Origin: Hymenobacter puniceus
GTDB taxonomy: Bacteria > Bacteroidota > Bacteroidia > Cytophagales > Hymenobacteraceae
Direction of reading: 5' to 3'
Length of the DNA: 64,000 nt
NCBI RefSeq assembly: GCF_014333525.1
Contig: NZ_JACSCX010000001.1
Coordinates: 868,001-932,000 of the forward strand
The translations under genes were made by a program, and so were the position numbers. The notes under the pieces were generated by a model that searched no databases, was not told where the DNA came from, and worked only from the letters and a program-made list of their open reading frames with translations. This document shows, in pieces, positions 41,308 to 48,800 of the stretch; position 1 is the stretch's first letter; the number at the start of each line of letters is the position of its first letter.

Positions 41308-44300
41308 TTAATGCGCGGTTTCGGGGTGGCCGAAGCCGATAATGCGGTTTACCGGACCGTTGGTCCACTCGTGGCGCAGGGCCGCCGTGCTGGCCGAAAT
41401 GACGGTGTTACCCGCCTGCCGCACCGTCAGCTGCCCGTTTGGCGTAACGCGGCCCAGGCGCGTGGCGCGGCTGCCAAAGTGCTGCTCGAAGGCCACCACA
41501 TCCTCGGGGGCCACCGTGGCCACAAAGCGGGAGTGAGACTCCGAAAACAGCTGCACGTGCACCGGCAAGCCTTCCGGCAGCTCCACCTCGGCCCCAAAGC
41601 CGTGGCCAAACGTGGCCTCAGCCAGGGCCACCGCCAGCCCGCCATCCGACAGGTCGTGGCAGCTCTGAATCAGGCCCTGGTCGTTGGCCTCCCCCATCAG
41701 GACATAGAGGGCTTTGGCCTGCTCGAAGCGAACCTGGGGCACGTTGGCGCCCAGCTCACCGAAAAGCTGGTAGAACTCCGAGCCGCCCAGCTCGTCGTAG
41801 GTTTCGCCCAGCAGGTACACCACGTCGTCGGCCTGCTTGAAGTCGGAGGTGATGGTGCGGCGCACGTCGTCCAGCTTGGCCGTCATGGAGTATAGCACCG
41901 TGGGCGGCACCGAAATCTTCACGCCGTCGGCTTTGAAGTCGTTTTTCATCGAGTCCTTGCCCGAGGTGAGCGGGATGCAGTAGGCCGCCGTGGCGTCGCG
42001 CAGGGCCTGGCACATGCGCACCAGCTTGGCCAGCTTGTGCTTGCCATCGGGGTTGCCTACGGCATCGTACACCGAGTCGGGCACGCAGAAGTTGTCGTTC
42101 ACGGACCAGAAGTTGCCGTCGCCGTAGCTGAGGTTGGGCAGCTTGCCGCCCACGGCCACAATCTGGCGCACGGCCTCATCAAACGCGCCGGCCGACATGT
42201 GGTAGGCGTCCAAATCACCGAAGCGGGGCAGAATGCCGTTGCTCACGGCCACACCTTCCCAGCTCTCGAAGTTGAAGCGCACCACGGCCGCATCCTGCGG
42301 GGCCTGGCCGGTAGCGCCCATGAGGGGCTTAATGATGGTACGGCCTTTCACCTCGTGGTCGTACTGCCGAATCACCGACTCGCGGGAGCAGATGTTGAGG
42401 CTGCTCAGCAGGCGGGTCAGGGCGTCGGTGTAGTCGGTGGCAGGAGCCAGCGCGGGCTCCTGCGCCGTGGGCTTGCGCCACTCGGCTTCCAGCACTTTGC
42501 GCGGCACGCCGTCGTGCAGGAAGTGCATGTCCAGGTGGGCCACCGGCTCACCGGCGAAGCGCACATCGAGGTAGCCGTCGGCGGTGAAGTAGCCGATGTC
42601 GGTCAGCTCCACTTCCATTTCCCGGCCCAGGGCCAGCAGCTCGTCCAGCTTGGCGGGCTCCACGGCCAGCGAAAACCGCTCCTGCGACTCCGACACAAAG
42701 ATTTCCCAGGGCCGCAGACCGGGGTACTTCAGCGGCACGCGCTCCAGCTCCACCACGGCCCCGCCGCTGATGGTCGCCAGCTCGCCAATGCTCGACGACA
42801 AGCCGCCCGCGCCGTTGTCGGTGCTGCACTTGATGAGGCCGCGGCGCGTGGCCAGCAGCAGGAAATCCATGGCCAGCTTCTGGGTGATGGGCGAGCCAAT
42901 CTGCACGGCCGTGGCGGGCGAGGTTTCGTCCAGCTCAATGCTGCTGAACGTCGCGCCATGGATGCCATCTTTGCCCACCCGGCCGCCGGCCATGATGATG
43001 CGGTCCTGCGGGTCGATGTTCTTCTCCCACGAATCGAGGCCGGCCAGCTGCATGGGCATCACGGCGCCGGTGCCGCAGTACACCAGCGGCTTGCCGGCGT
43101 ACCGGTCATCAAACACGATGCTGCCGTTCACGGTGGGCACGCCCGACTTGTTGCCGCCGTCCTCGATGCCCTTGCGCACGCCCTCAAAAATGCGGCGCGG
43201 GTGCAGCTGGTTGCTCAGCAAAGTCCCATTGAACTCGGGGTTGCCAAAGCACAGCACGTTGGTGTTGAACAAGAGCCGCGCCCCCCCGATGCCAGTTGCC
43301 AGCGGGTCGCGGTTGTTGCCCAGAATGCCCGTAATGGCCCCGCCGTAAGGGTCGATGGCCGAGGGCGAGTTGTGCGTCTCCACCTTCCAGACGAACAGCG
43401 ACTCGGGGTTGATGCGCACGGCCCCGGCGTTATCTGAGAACACCTTAATCAGCCAGTCGTTGCCGTTGGCGCGCAGCTGACGGTCTACTTCGGCGGTGGC
43501 GTCCTTGATGTAGGTTTTGAACAGGGAATCCACTTCGAACTTCTCGCCCGTATCGGCGTCCCGGTACTTGATCAGGGCTGAAAACTCCTTGTGCTTGCAG
43601 TGCTCCGACCACGTCTGGGCAATGATTTCCAGCTCGCAGTCCGTCGGATCCTGGGGCAGGCCGGCAGCCTGGCGCTCTTCCCGGATGCTGGTGTAATGGT
43701 CGCGCACGGCGCGCATTTCCTCCAGGTTCAGGGCGTAGAGGTTGTCTTTCGACAGCTTCTGCAGCTCCTCATCCGAGAGGCCCACCAGCCCTACTGTCTC
43801 CGTAACAGATTCGGCCCCACCGCCCGGCCGCGGCGTGTAGTCGCGGATCTGGGCAATGGGGCCGACTTCGAAGCGGTTGATGAGCTTGTTGCCCAGCAGC
43901 TCCTGCGCGAGCTGGCGCAGACTACTTTCGGGCAGGGCTTCTTCCAGGAAGTAAAGCCGTTTCGAGAAGATGTGCTGGGTATGGGTGTCGAGCGGCTCGT
44001 TGAGGAAGTCGCCGAGGGCGTTCTGGGCCGAAATACCTTCGTCGTCGGTGACGCCGGGCAGCTTGGCAACGAGGATGTAGCTCTGGTAGTGGGCGTTGTG
44101 GCGAAACTCGTCGAAGGCTACCTCATGCAGCACCGGGTCCTGGAGGCAGTGGGTGGCGAAGTCGCGCAGCTGCTGGTCGGTGAGGGGGTAGCGCACCGTG
44201 TAGAGGGCGGTGCTTTGCACGTGGCCGGTGTGCAGGCCGAGGTGGCGGTGGGCCGCTTCGGCTACGCGCTGGCCCTCGCCGTCGTGTTGGCCGGGCTTAA

Positions 44301-44334
44301 GCAGCAGCTGGATGGTTCTTTGGGGAGATTCCAA
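41308..44334 (-). CDS. purL: Phosphoribosylformylglycinamidine synthase, synthetase subunit with PurS-like N-terminus
   Basis: PurL converts FGAR to FGAM with ammonia from PurQ. The 1,008-residue protein starts with a PurS-like stretch (LKPGQHDGEGQRVAEAAHRH), then a linker domain. Two AIRS-type halves follow with LEIIAQTWSEHCKHKEF, KVETHNSPSAIDPYGGA, TGIGGARLLFNTNVLCFG, VPTVNGSIVFDDRY, CSTDNGAGGLSSSIGEL and a late SCHDLSDGGLAVALAE. It lacks a C-terminal glutaminase domain, which is supplied by purQ two bases downstream. It therefore represents a PurS-PurL fusion with a separate PurQ. The only start codon in frame is TTG at 44334. pyrE lies 126 bases upstream. Confidence 0.95.
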   Translation of the reverse strand: MESPQRTIQLLLKPGQHDGEGQRVAEAAHRHLGLHTGHVQSTALYTVRYPLTDQQLRDFATHCLQDPVLHEVAFDEFRHNAHYQSYILVAKLPGVTDDEGISAQNALGDFLNEPLDTHTQHIFSKRLYFLEEALPESSLRQLAQELLGNKLINRFEVGPIAQIRDYTPRPGGGAESVTETVGLVGLSDEELQKLSKDNLYALNLEEMRAVRDHYTSIREERQAAGLPQDPTDCELEIIAQTWSEHCKHKEFSALIKYRDADTGEKFEVDSLFKTYIKDATAEVDRQLRANGNDWLIKVFSDNAGAVRINPESLFVWKVETHNSPSAIDPYGGAITGILGNNRDPLATGIGGARLLFNTNVLCFGNPEFNGTLLSNQLHPRRIFEGVRKGIEDGGNKSGVPTVNGSIVFDDRYAGKPLVYCGTGAVMPMQLAGLDSWEKNIDPQDRIIMAGGRVGKDGIHGATFSSIELDETSPATAVQIGSPITQKLAMDFLLLATRRGLIKCSTDNGAGGLSSSIGELATISGGAVVELERVPLKYPGLRPWEIFVSESQERFSLAVEPAKLDELLALGREMEVELTDIGYFTADGYLDVRFAGEPVAHLDMHFLHDGVPRKVLEAEWRKPTAQEPALAPATDYTDALTRLLSSLNICSRESVIRQYDHEVKGRTIIKPLMGATGQAPQDAAVVRFNFESWEGVAVSNGILPRFGDLDAYHMSAGAFDEAVRQIVAVGGKLPNLSYGDGNFWSVNDNFCVPDSVYDAVGNPDGKHKLAKLVRMCQALRDATAAYCIPLTSGKDSMKNDFKADGVKISVPPTVLYSMTAKLDDVRRTITSDFKQADDVVYLLGETYDELGGSEFYQLFGELGANVPQVRFEQAKALYVLMGEANDQGLIQSCHDLSDGGLAVALAEATFGHGFGAEVELPEGLPVHVQLFSESHSRFVATVAPEDVVAFEQHFGSRATRLGRVTPNGQLTVRQAGNTVISASTAALRHEWTNGPVNRIIGFGHPETAH

Positions 44335-44460
44335 AAGAGGGAGGTTTGTCTATTTTTCGGGTTTCCCACGCCTGGCGAAATTGCCATCGTGAGGAAGCAT
44401 ACCCGCCCGGGGTACGCCGAAAATGCCTTGCCGCGGGGCCGGTTGCCGCCGTCGGTAGGT

Positions 44461-45081
44461 TTAAGAAAACGCTTTATCGGGCCGACTGCCCGGTTTTACC
44501 ACCGGAATGTTTGCCCGGCACAGCGGGCACTCATCGGGTGCGTAGGTAGCCGCCGTGACCGGCAGCAGGGCAAAGTTCGGAAAAGAAAGGTCAGCTTTCC
44601 CACTGGTGCGGTCAATTAAACTGGCCACGGCCAAAACTTTTGCGCCCAGGCTCGTCAGTACCCGCGCTACCTCGTTGGTGCTCTTGCCGGTAGTCACCAC
44701 GTCCTCGGCAATGATAATTTTCTGGCCGGGCTCGATGGTAAAGCCGCGCCGCAGCGTCATCTGGCCCGTGTCGTCGCGCTCCGTGAAAATGCCGGGCACG
44801 CCCAGTTGCCGGGCCAGCTCGTAGCCAATCACCACGCCGCCCATGGCCGGGCCCACTACCACATCGGGCTGCAACCCGGCCTCCTGAATCCGGCGGGCCA
44901 GCTCGGCCGCGGCCGGGGCAGCCAAGTCGGGCCGGCGCAGAAACCGGGCGCACTGCACATAAGTATCGGAGTGCAGGCCCGACGACAGCCGGAAGTGCCC
45001 GCGCAGCAGCGCATCTTCCTGCAACAGCTGCTGCTCCAGGGTTTCGGGGGTGAAGGTGGTGTGGGGGGAAGAAAGCGACAT
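44461..45081 (-). CDS. pyrE: Orotate phosphoribosyltransferase
   Basis: PyrE adds orotate to PRPP to form OMP. The 206-residue protein has HFRLSSGLHSDTYVQCARFL, the PDVVVGPAMGGVVIGYELAR block, FTERDDTGQMTLRRGF and the PRPP-binding loop IIIAEDVVTTGKSTNEV. The C-terminal CPLC pair (DECPLCRANIPV) is common in the type that clusters with pyrF. It is followed by purL on the same strand and preceded by a small gene and pyrF, so UMP and IMP synthesis are physically linked. Confidence 0.96.
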   Translation of the reverse strand: MSLSSPHTTFTPETLEQQLLQEDALLRGHFRLSSGLHSDTYVQCARFLRRPDLAAPAAAELARRIQEAGLQPDVVVGPAMGGVVIGYELARQLGVPGIFTERDDTGQMTLRRGFTIEPGQKIIIAEDVVTTGKSTNEVARVLTSLGAKVLAVASLIDRTSGKADLSFPNFALLPVTAATYAPDECPLCRANIPVVKPGSRPDKAFS

Positions 45082-45167
45082 TACTGTATTACGTAGCTTG
45101 TTTTAGATGCGAGTGTGTAGGTTCAATCAACTCTTAATAGCTATTCTCAGTCAACAGAAGAATCCGA

Positions 45168-45407
45168 TTAATGACTGACAATAGGTGTTGGACCGAGCTT
45201 AAAGTATGCTGCAGGAACAGTCCAAACTTCTATTCTACCTTTTACCTGCTCATACCCTGAGTCCCATCGTTTGGGATTGTTACCCCCAAACCAAACTGCA
45301 ATGTGTTCTTCCGGCACTTCTTCGTCACCGAGGAGTTGACCGCTTAGCCCCACCACTACGCCGGGCTCATCATCCAACATCACAATGTCGCCTAGCTTGA
45401 ACTGCAT
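45168..45407 (-). CDS. Small protein of unknown function (79 aa) between pyrF and pyrE
   Basis: The protein reads MQFKLGDIVMLDDEPGVVVG, then EEHIAVWFGGNNPKRWDSGY and ends KLGPTPIVSH. The start FKLGDIVxLxDxPGVVVG resembles small SH3-like or KOW-like beta-barrels. The start codon is four bases after the pyrF stop, so it is part of the operon. No firm family is recognised. Confidence 0.65.
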   Translation of the reverse strand: MQFKLGDIVMLDDEPGVVVGLSGQLLGDEEVPEEHIAVWFGGNNPKRWDSGYEQVKGRIEVWTVPAAYFKLGPTPIVSH

Positions 45408-45411
45408 ATAA

Positions 45412-46173
45412 CTAGGCTACTACAGGCCGCAGCTGATTCATTTGCGCCACCAGCTCCCGGGCGGCAGCGGCGGCATCTTCAGCCTGCCAGAGGGCGCGGG
45501 AGGTGTTGATGAGCAGGCCGGTGCCATCGGGGCGCAGGCCGGCGCGTAGCGTGGCGGCCAGGTCGCCGCCCTGGGCGCCTACGCCAGGCACTAGGAACCA
45601 TTGGTCGGGGCAGAGGGCGCGCAGGCGGGCCACGGCCTTGGGGTTGGTAGCACCTACCACCAGCCCAATGCCGCCGTGCTGCTCATCAAGCTGGCGGGCC
45701 ACGCGGGCGGCACAATCGGCCAGGGAGCCGCCGCGGGTGAGGGCCACGTCCTGCAGGGAGTGGGTAGGCTTATTGGAGGTTTTGGCCAGCGCAAACACCA
45801 GCTTGCCGGGCCGGGCGAAGGGCACAATGGCGTCGTCGCCCATATAAGGGTTCACCGTCACGCCGTCGGCCCCGATGATGTCGTAGGCGAAGCGGGCGTA
45901 GTGGTCGGCGGTGTTGGCAATGTCGCCGAACTTCCCGTCCAGAATCACCGGAATACCATCCGGCACGCGCTGCACGGTGTCGCGCAGTAGCTGCACCCCG
46001 TTTTCCCGGCTCAGGAAGAAAGCCAGGTTGGGTTTGAAGGCAGCGGCGTATTCGCTGGTCTGGTCAATCACCTCGGCCAACCGGCGGGTCACCTGGGCAT
46101 CGTCGCCCACGGGGTCGAGGCCCACGCAAAGCAGTGAATTAGCGTGCTGAACTCGTTGAATTAGCTTTTCCAT
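45412..46173 (-). CDS. pyrF: Orotidine 5'-phosphate decarboxylase (type 2)
   Basis: PyrF decarboxylates OMP to UMP. The 253-residue protein belongs to the long type 2 branch: LCVGLDPVGDD, AAAFKPNLAFFLS, the catalytic VILDGKFGDIANTADHYA (Asp-Lys-x-x-Asp network), VTVNPYMGDDAIVPF and VPGVGAQGGDL. It overlaps the end of the pyrD-like gene by 13 bases, which points to coupled translation. Confidence 0.96.
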   Translation of the reverse strand: MEKLIQRVQHANSLLCVGLDPVGDDAQVTRRLAEVIDQTSEYAAAFKPNLAFFLSRENGVQLLRDTVQRVPDGIPVILDGKFGDIANTADHYARFAYDIIGADGVTVNPYMGDDAIVPFARPGKLVFALAKTSNKPTHSLQDVALTRGGSLADCAARVARQLDEQHGGIGLVVGATNPKAVARLRALCPDQWFLVPGVGAQGGDLAATLRAGLRPDGTGLLINTSRALWQAEDAAAAARELVAQMNQLRPVVA

Positions 46174-47024
46174 TCGGAGGAAACGGTTTCAGGGTGAAGA
46201 TGGGCGCACTCGGCAGCTAGGCGGGCCGTGAGGCCGGGTTCCAGCCACTCCCCACTTGCAATCTGCACGGCAGACGCGCCGCAGCGCAGGTAATCCGTCA
46301 CGTGGCTGGCCGTGAATACTCCGCCCGTCCCGAAGATAGGCAGGGTAATCCGCTCATCGTGGGCCAGTTCCCAGACGCAGCGCAGGGCCACCGGCCGCAG
46401 TGCTTCGCCGGAAAGGCCACCGGCCAACGGAGCAGCTGTAGCATCGTCGGGCAGGTGGAGGGCTTTAAGCAGGTTGGTAGCGGCTAGGGCGGTGGCTCCG
46501 CCTTCCTGTGCCCCCAGCGCCAAGCCCCGGATATGTTCGGGCCACGGCGGCAGCTTCACAATGACGGCGGCCTCGGGGCTCAGCTCATTGCGCACGGCCT
46601 GGGTGGCTTCGCGGACAAATCGGGCGCTGAGTTCTTCCCCCTTTCCGGTATCAGGCTGGGCAATGTAGACTTCTACGCCGGCAATCAGGCTGCCAGCTTC
46701 GCGGGCCAGGAAGCGCGCAATCTTGCGGAAGCCGGGAATGCCAGGGGCCGTGATGCTCACGAATACCGGCACGCCGTAGCGCCGCAGATTGGGCAAGTGC
46801 TCCTGCACCAGAATTTCGGCGCTTTCGGTGCGCATGTTGGTGGCATTGAGCAGGGTTTGCTCGTTCACCTGCCAGATGCCTTCTTCGTAGAGTCCGGGCT
46901 TGGGCTCCATCGTGACGGTGCGGGTGAAAATAGCCCCCAGACGCTCGTAGCCCGTTCCATCCAGCTGCCATGAGGCCGCCGCGAGGCACACGGGGTTCCG
47001 TAGCGTGAGTTGTCCGAGTTGCAT
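46161..47024 (-). CDS. Dihydroorotate dehydrogenase-like flavoprotein, active-site cysteine missing
   Basis: The ATG at 47024 gives 287 residues with the FMN-barrel fold of class 1 dihydroorotate dehydrogenases: MQLGQLTLRNPVCLAAASWQ, AIFTRTVTMEPKPG, IVKLPPWPEHI (Lys157), and GTGGVFTASHVTDYLRCGAS for phosphate binding. The segment that should read NLSCPN after the fourth strand is VEVYIAQPD (residues 117-125), so the catalytic Cys (or Ser in class 2) is absent. It overlaps pyrF. It may be an unusual PyrD with another base, or a paralogue acting on a different substrate. TTG at 47060 is a longer alternative start. Confidence 0.8.
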   Translation of the reverse strand: MQLGQLTLRNPVCLAAASWQLDGTGYERLGAIFTRTVTMEPKPGLYEEGIWQVNEQTLLNATNMRTESAEILVQEHLPNLRRYGVPVFVSITAPGIPGFRKIARFLAREAGSLIAGVEVYIAQPDTGKGEELSARFVREATQAVRNELSPEAAVIVKLPPWPEHIRGLALGAQEGGATALAATNLLKALHLPDDATAAPLAGGLSGEALRPVALRCVWELAHDERITLPIFGTGGVFTASHVTDYLRCGASAVQIASGEWLEPGLTARLAAECAHLHPETVSSEWKS

Positions 47025-47423
47025 AGGTTCTGGAAAATAGAAAAATCCATCGGTTGGCAAGAGAAACGCTCCTGCTGTTCGTCAGGACTGGGTTCAAACA
47101 AAACATACCGCCCGAAACGGGGTGGTCAACCACGGGCCGACTTGCGCCAGAATCCCCTCTGATCTTCTATCACCCCGTTGGTCGAGCCACCCCTACCCGG
47201 CCTCCGGAGCCAGGTTTTGCCGGGTTTGTATTAATGAAGTCTGGCCGTGCACCTAGAGTCCGTGCTCGGATTCACGTTGCTGGTGGCAACAAGAGCGGCG
47301 GCAACCATTTGCTGAGTGAGCGTGGTGGGGTCGTTCATAGTGGAAACCAGCTATGGAGTGAAAAATTAGAAAATGTTAAGATGGGAGTTGCTTTGCCTGA
47401 GCCTAGCTAAGCCGGCCGGGCAC
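47025..47423. other. Leader region of the pyr-pur cluster
   Basis: This 399-base stretch precedes the pyrD-like gene and should hold its promoter. I found no exact TAnnTTTG box and no convincing riboswitch fold. A minus-strand ATG at 47338 opens a 35-residue frame (MNDPTTLTQQMVAAALVATS...) of unclear status. Confidence 0.4.
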
Positions 47424-47574
47424 AAAAAAACCGCTTCGAAAACCGAAGCGGTGAAAGTAGCAAAGCCAATAAAAACGAAAGAGTCAGCAGGGACAACGAC
47501 CTTCCGGTCATCTCGCAGGACAGCGTTTCGCTCGGCCCCGCGCTTCAGCAAGTGGTATTGATTTAGTTGAAGCA
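47424..47574 (-). ncRNA. Candidate small RNA (about 150 nt) with own promoter and terminator
   Basis: On the minus strand an exact TACTTTTG -7 box and a TTTG -33 box at 47580-47611 precede a stretch that ends in a perfect hairpin (ACCGCTTCG / CGAAGCGGT) followed by seven U residues at 47424-47452. Inside, GACC-GGAA-GGTC forms a GNRA-type hairpin, and GCTTCA/TGAAGC words near the 5' end can pair. A 76-codon frame crosses it but runs through the terminator, so I favour RNA. It does not match SRP RNA, tmRNA or RNase P as I know them. Confidence 0.5.
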
Positions 47575-47579
47575 CGTCA

Positions 47580-47611
47580 CAAAAGTACCAGTGCACTTTA
47601 TCGCCACCAAA
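47580..47611 (-). promoter_or_regulatory. Promoter of the candidate small RNA
   Basis: Minus strand: TTTG at 47608-47611, a 20-base spacer, and TACTTTTG at 47580-47587. Both elements match the Bacteroidota housekeeping consensus (TTTG and TAnnTTTG) with normal spacing. It is the best complete promoter in the window. Confidence 0.75.
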
Positions 47612-48005
47612 CAGAACTGCAAAATAATTTTCCGATAACTACTCTATGGTTTTGGGTTTGCACCGCTCTGACGCTAGAAAATAATGACCTGCACTCCTAT
47701 TTATTTTTCTGACTATCAGCACTTTTCATATATCACCAATAAAACCACTATAAACATGCACATGGCGTAGAACAGCCAATCAACGTAATAGAAGGGTCAG
47801 CGCTTAGCATCTCAACCAAGACGACAAGATGGGAATTGTCATATTTTCGAGCAAGCTTTCTGTTGTTATAGATTTCTACGTGATCTTCAATTATGGTTTC
47901 CTGTCCATACACAATGTTCAGTTGGAGTAGTTATTCCACTTCACTTGTTGTGTTCTTAACAAAACCACAATCATAATTACGTACTTCAATCTGGAAGACA
48001 AGTTG
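47612..48005. other. AT-rich gap
   Basis: About 390 bases of clearly lower GC content than the neighbours, without an ORF of coding character or a strong hairpin. It separates the small RNA promoter from the DUF4468 gene promoter and could be foreign or decayed sequence. Confidence 0.45.
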
Positions 48006-48013
48006 TATTTTTG
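48006..48013 (+). promoter_or_regulatory. -7 box of the DUF4468 gene
   Basis: TATTTTTG matches TAnnTTTG and ends 32 bases before the ATG at 48046, giving a short leader of about 25 bases. Confidence 0.7.
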
Positions 48014-48045
48014 CAGCATCCGTCACTTTATCTACAAACTACTTC

Positions 48046-48588
48046 ATGAAAAAATTGGTACTCATGTTTGTCTTGGGCAGCTTACTGGGAATAAGCCAAA
48101 ACGCGCAAGCACAAGACGGCCAGGTAGGATACAGTGAGCGGGTTCCGGATGACAGTTCAAACAAAGCGGTTTTGTATAAACGGGCCACTGATTGGGTGGA
48201 AAACCACTTTACCTACGTTCCCAAAGCTGTAACGCGCACAGATTCTGCCAAAGGCGAAATGCGGGTGGAAGGCACAGCGCTGGTGAAAACGACCACCCCA
48301 TCTGGCCAGTTGAAAGAGCGGCCCGTGCGCTTCGAGTTTATTTTCCATGCGCTACCCACTGGCTACGATTACAGTGTAGGCGGCTTCCAGGTGGTACCCG
48401 ACGCCGGCAAGCCCAATGACACGGTCCCCTTCGACGATTTTGTGGCGCAATTAGCCACCGAGCGCACCAACGACCGTACTCACAATGACCGTCGTGTGAC
48501 GGCGCAGGCCAACTCTCTGGCCAGTGAAATTGCCATGTCGTTCCGCTCGTTTATGAACAGCCGGCCCGCCGAGGGCGCAGTGGAATAG
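48046..48588 (+). CDS. DUF4468-type exported protein
   Basis: This 180-residue protein has a clean signal peptide (MKKLVLMFVLGSLLGISQNAQAQ). The mature part begins with DGQVGYSERV and continues NKAVLYKRATDWVENHF, a pattern seen in DUF4468 proteins of Bacteroidota, which have a TBP-like fold. Then come GEMRVEGTALVKTTTPSGQL and RFEFIFHALPTGYDYSV strands, and a C-terminal helix (ANSLASEIAMSFRSFMNS). Its function is unknown. It should be periplasmic. The gene has its own promoter and a long terminator. Confidence 0.8.
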   Translation: MKKLVLMFVLGSLLGISQNAQAQDGQVGYSERVPDDSSNKAVLYKRATDWVENHFTYVPKAVTRTDSAKGEMRVEGTALVKTTTPSGQLKERPVRFEFIFHALPTGYDYSVGGFQVVPDAGKPNDTVPFDDFVAQLATERTNDRTHNDRRVTAQANSLASEIAMSFRSFMNSRPAEGAVE

Positions 48589-48678
48589 CACCGCAGAAAT
48601 GCGGTTGTCTGTGGTAGGCAGGCGTAGTGCAAGTTATGCTGGCAGTGCCCGCCCTTAGGTTGCTACCACTCACTTATG

Positions 48679-48736
48679 TGGCTGCCTTGCCATGGTTTCA
48701 TTGATGGCGAAACCGTGGCAAGGCAGCCATTTTTAT
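48679..48736 (+). terminator. Intrinsic terminator after DUF4468 gene
   Basis: A 21-bp stem (TGGCTGCCTTGCCA... at 48679-48699 with its complement at 48709-48729, one mismatch) is followed by five T residues. It also faces the end of the convergent acyltransferase gene. Confidence 0.9.
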
Positions 48737-48800
48737 ACTTTTCCGGTAGCGCACCTGATTATCTAACCAAGAAAGCAGCCGGCTATATCCTGCCATTTTC

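Noticed and set aside
42037..43437. A 466-codon plus-strand open frame inside purL
   Set aside because: It is antisense to a clearly conserved PurL core and its translation is His/Gly/Val-rich in the way expected of a shadow frame in GC-rich DNA.
47424..47574. Assignment of the small RNA as SRP RNA because of its GGAA loop
   Set aside because: The conserved asymmetric loop of SRP domain IV is absent; only a simple GACC-GGAA-GGTC hairpin is present.
47366..47596. A 76-codon minus-strand frame (MHWYFCDVLQ...)
   Set aside because: It starts inside the promoter region and runs through a perfect intrinsic terminator, so a small RNA is the better reading.
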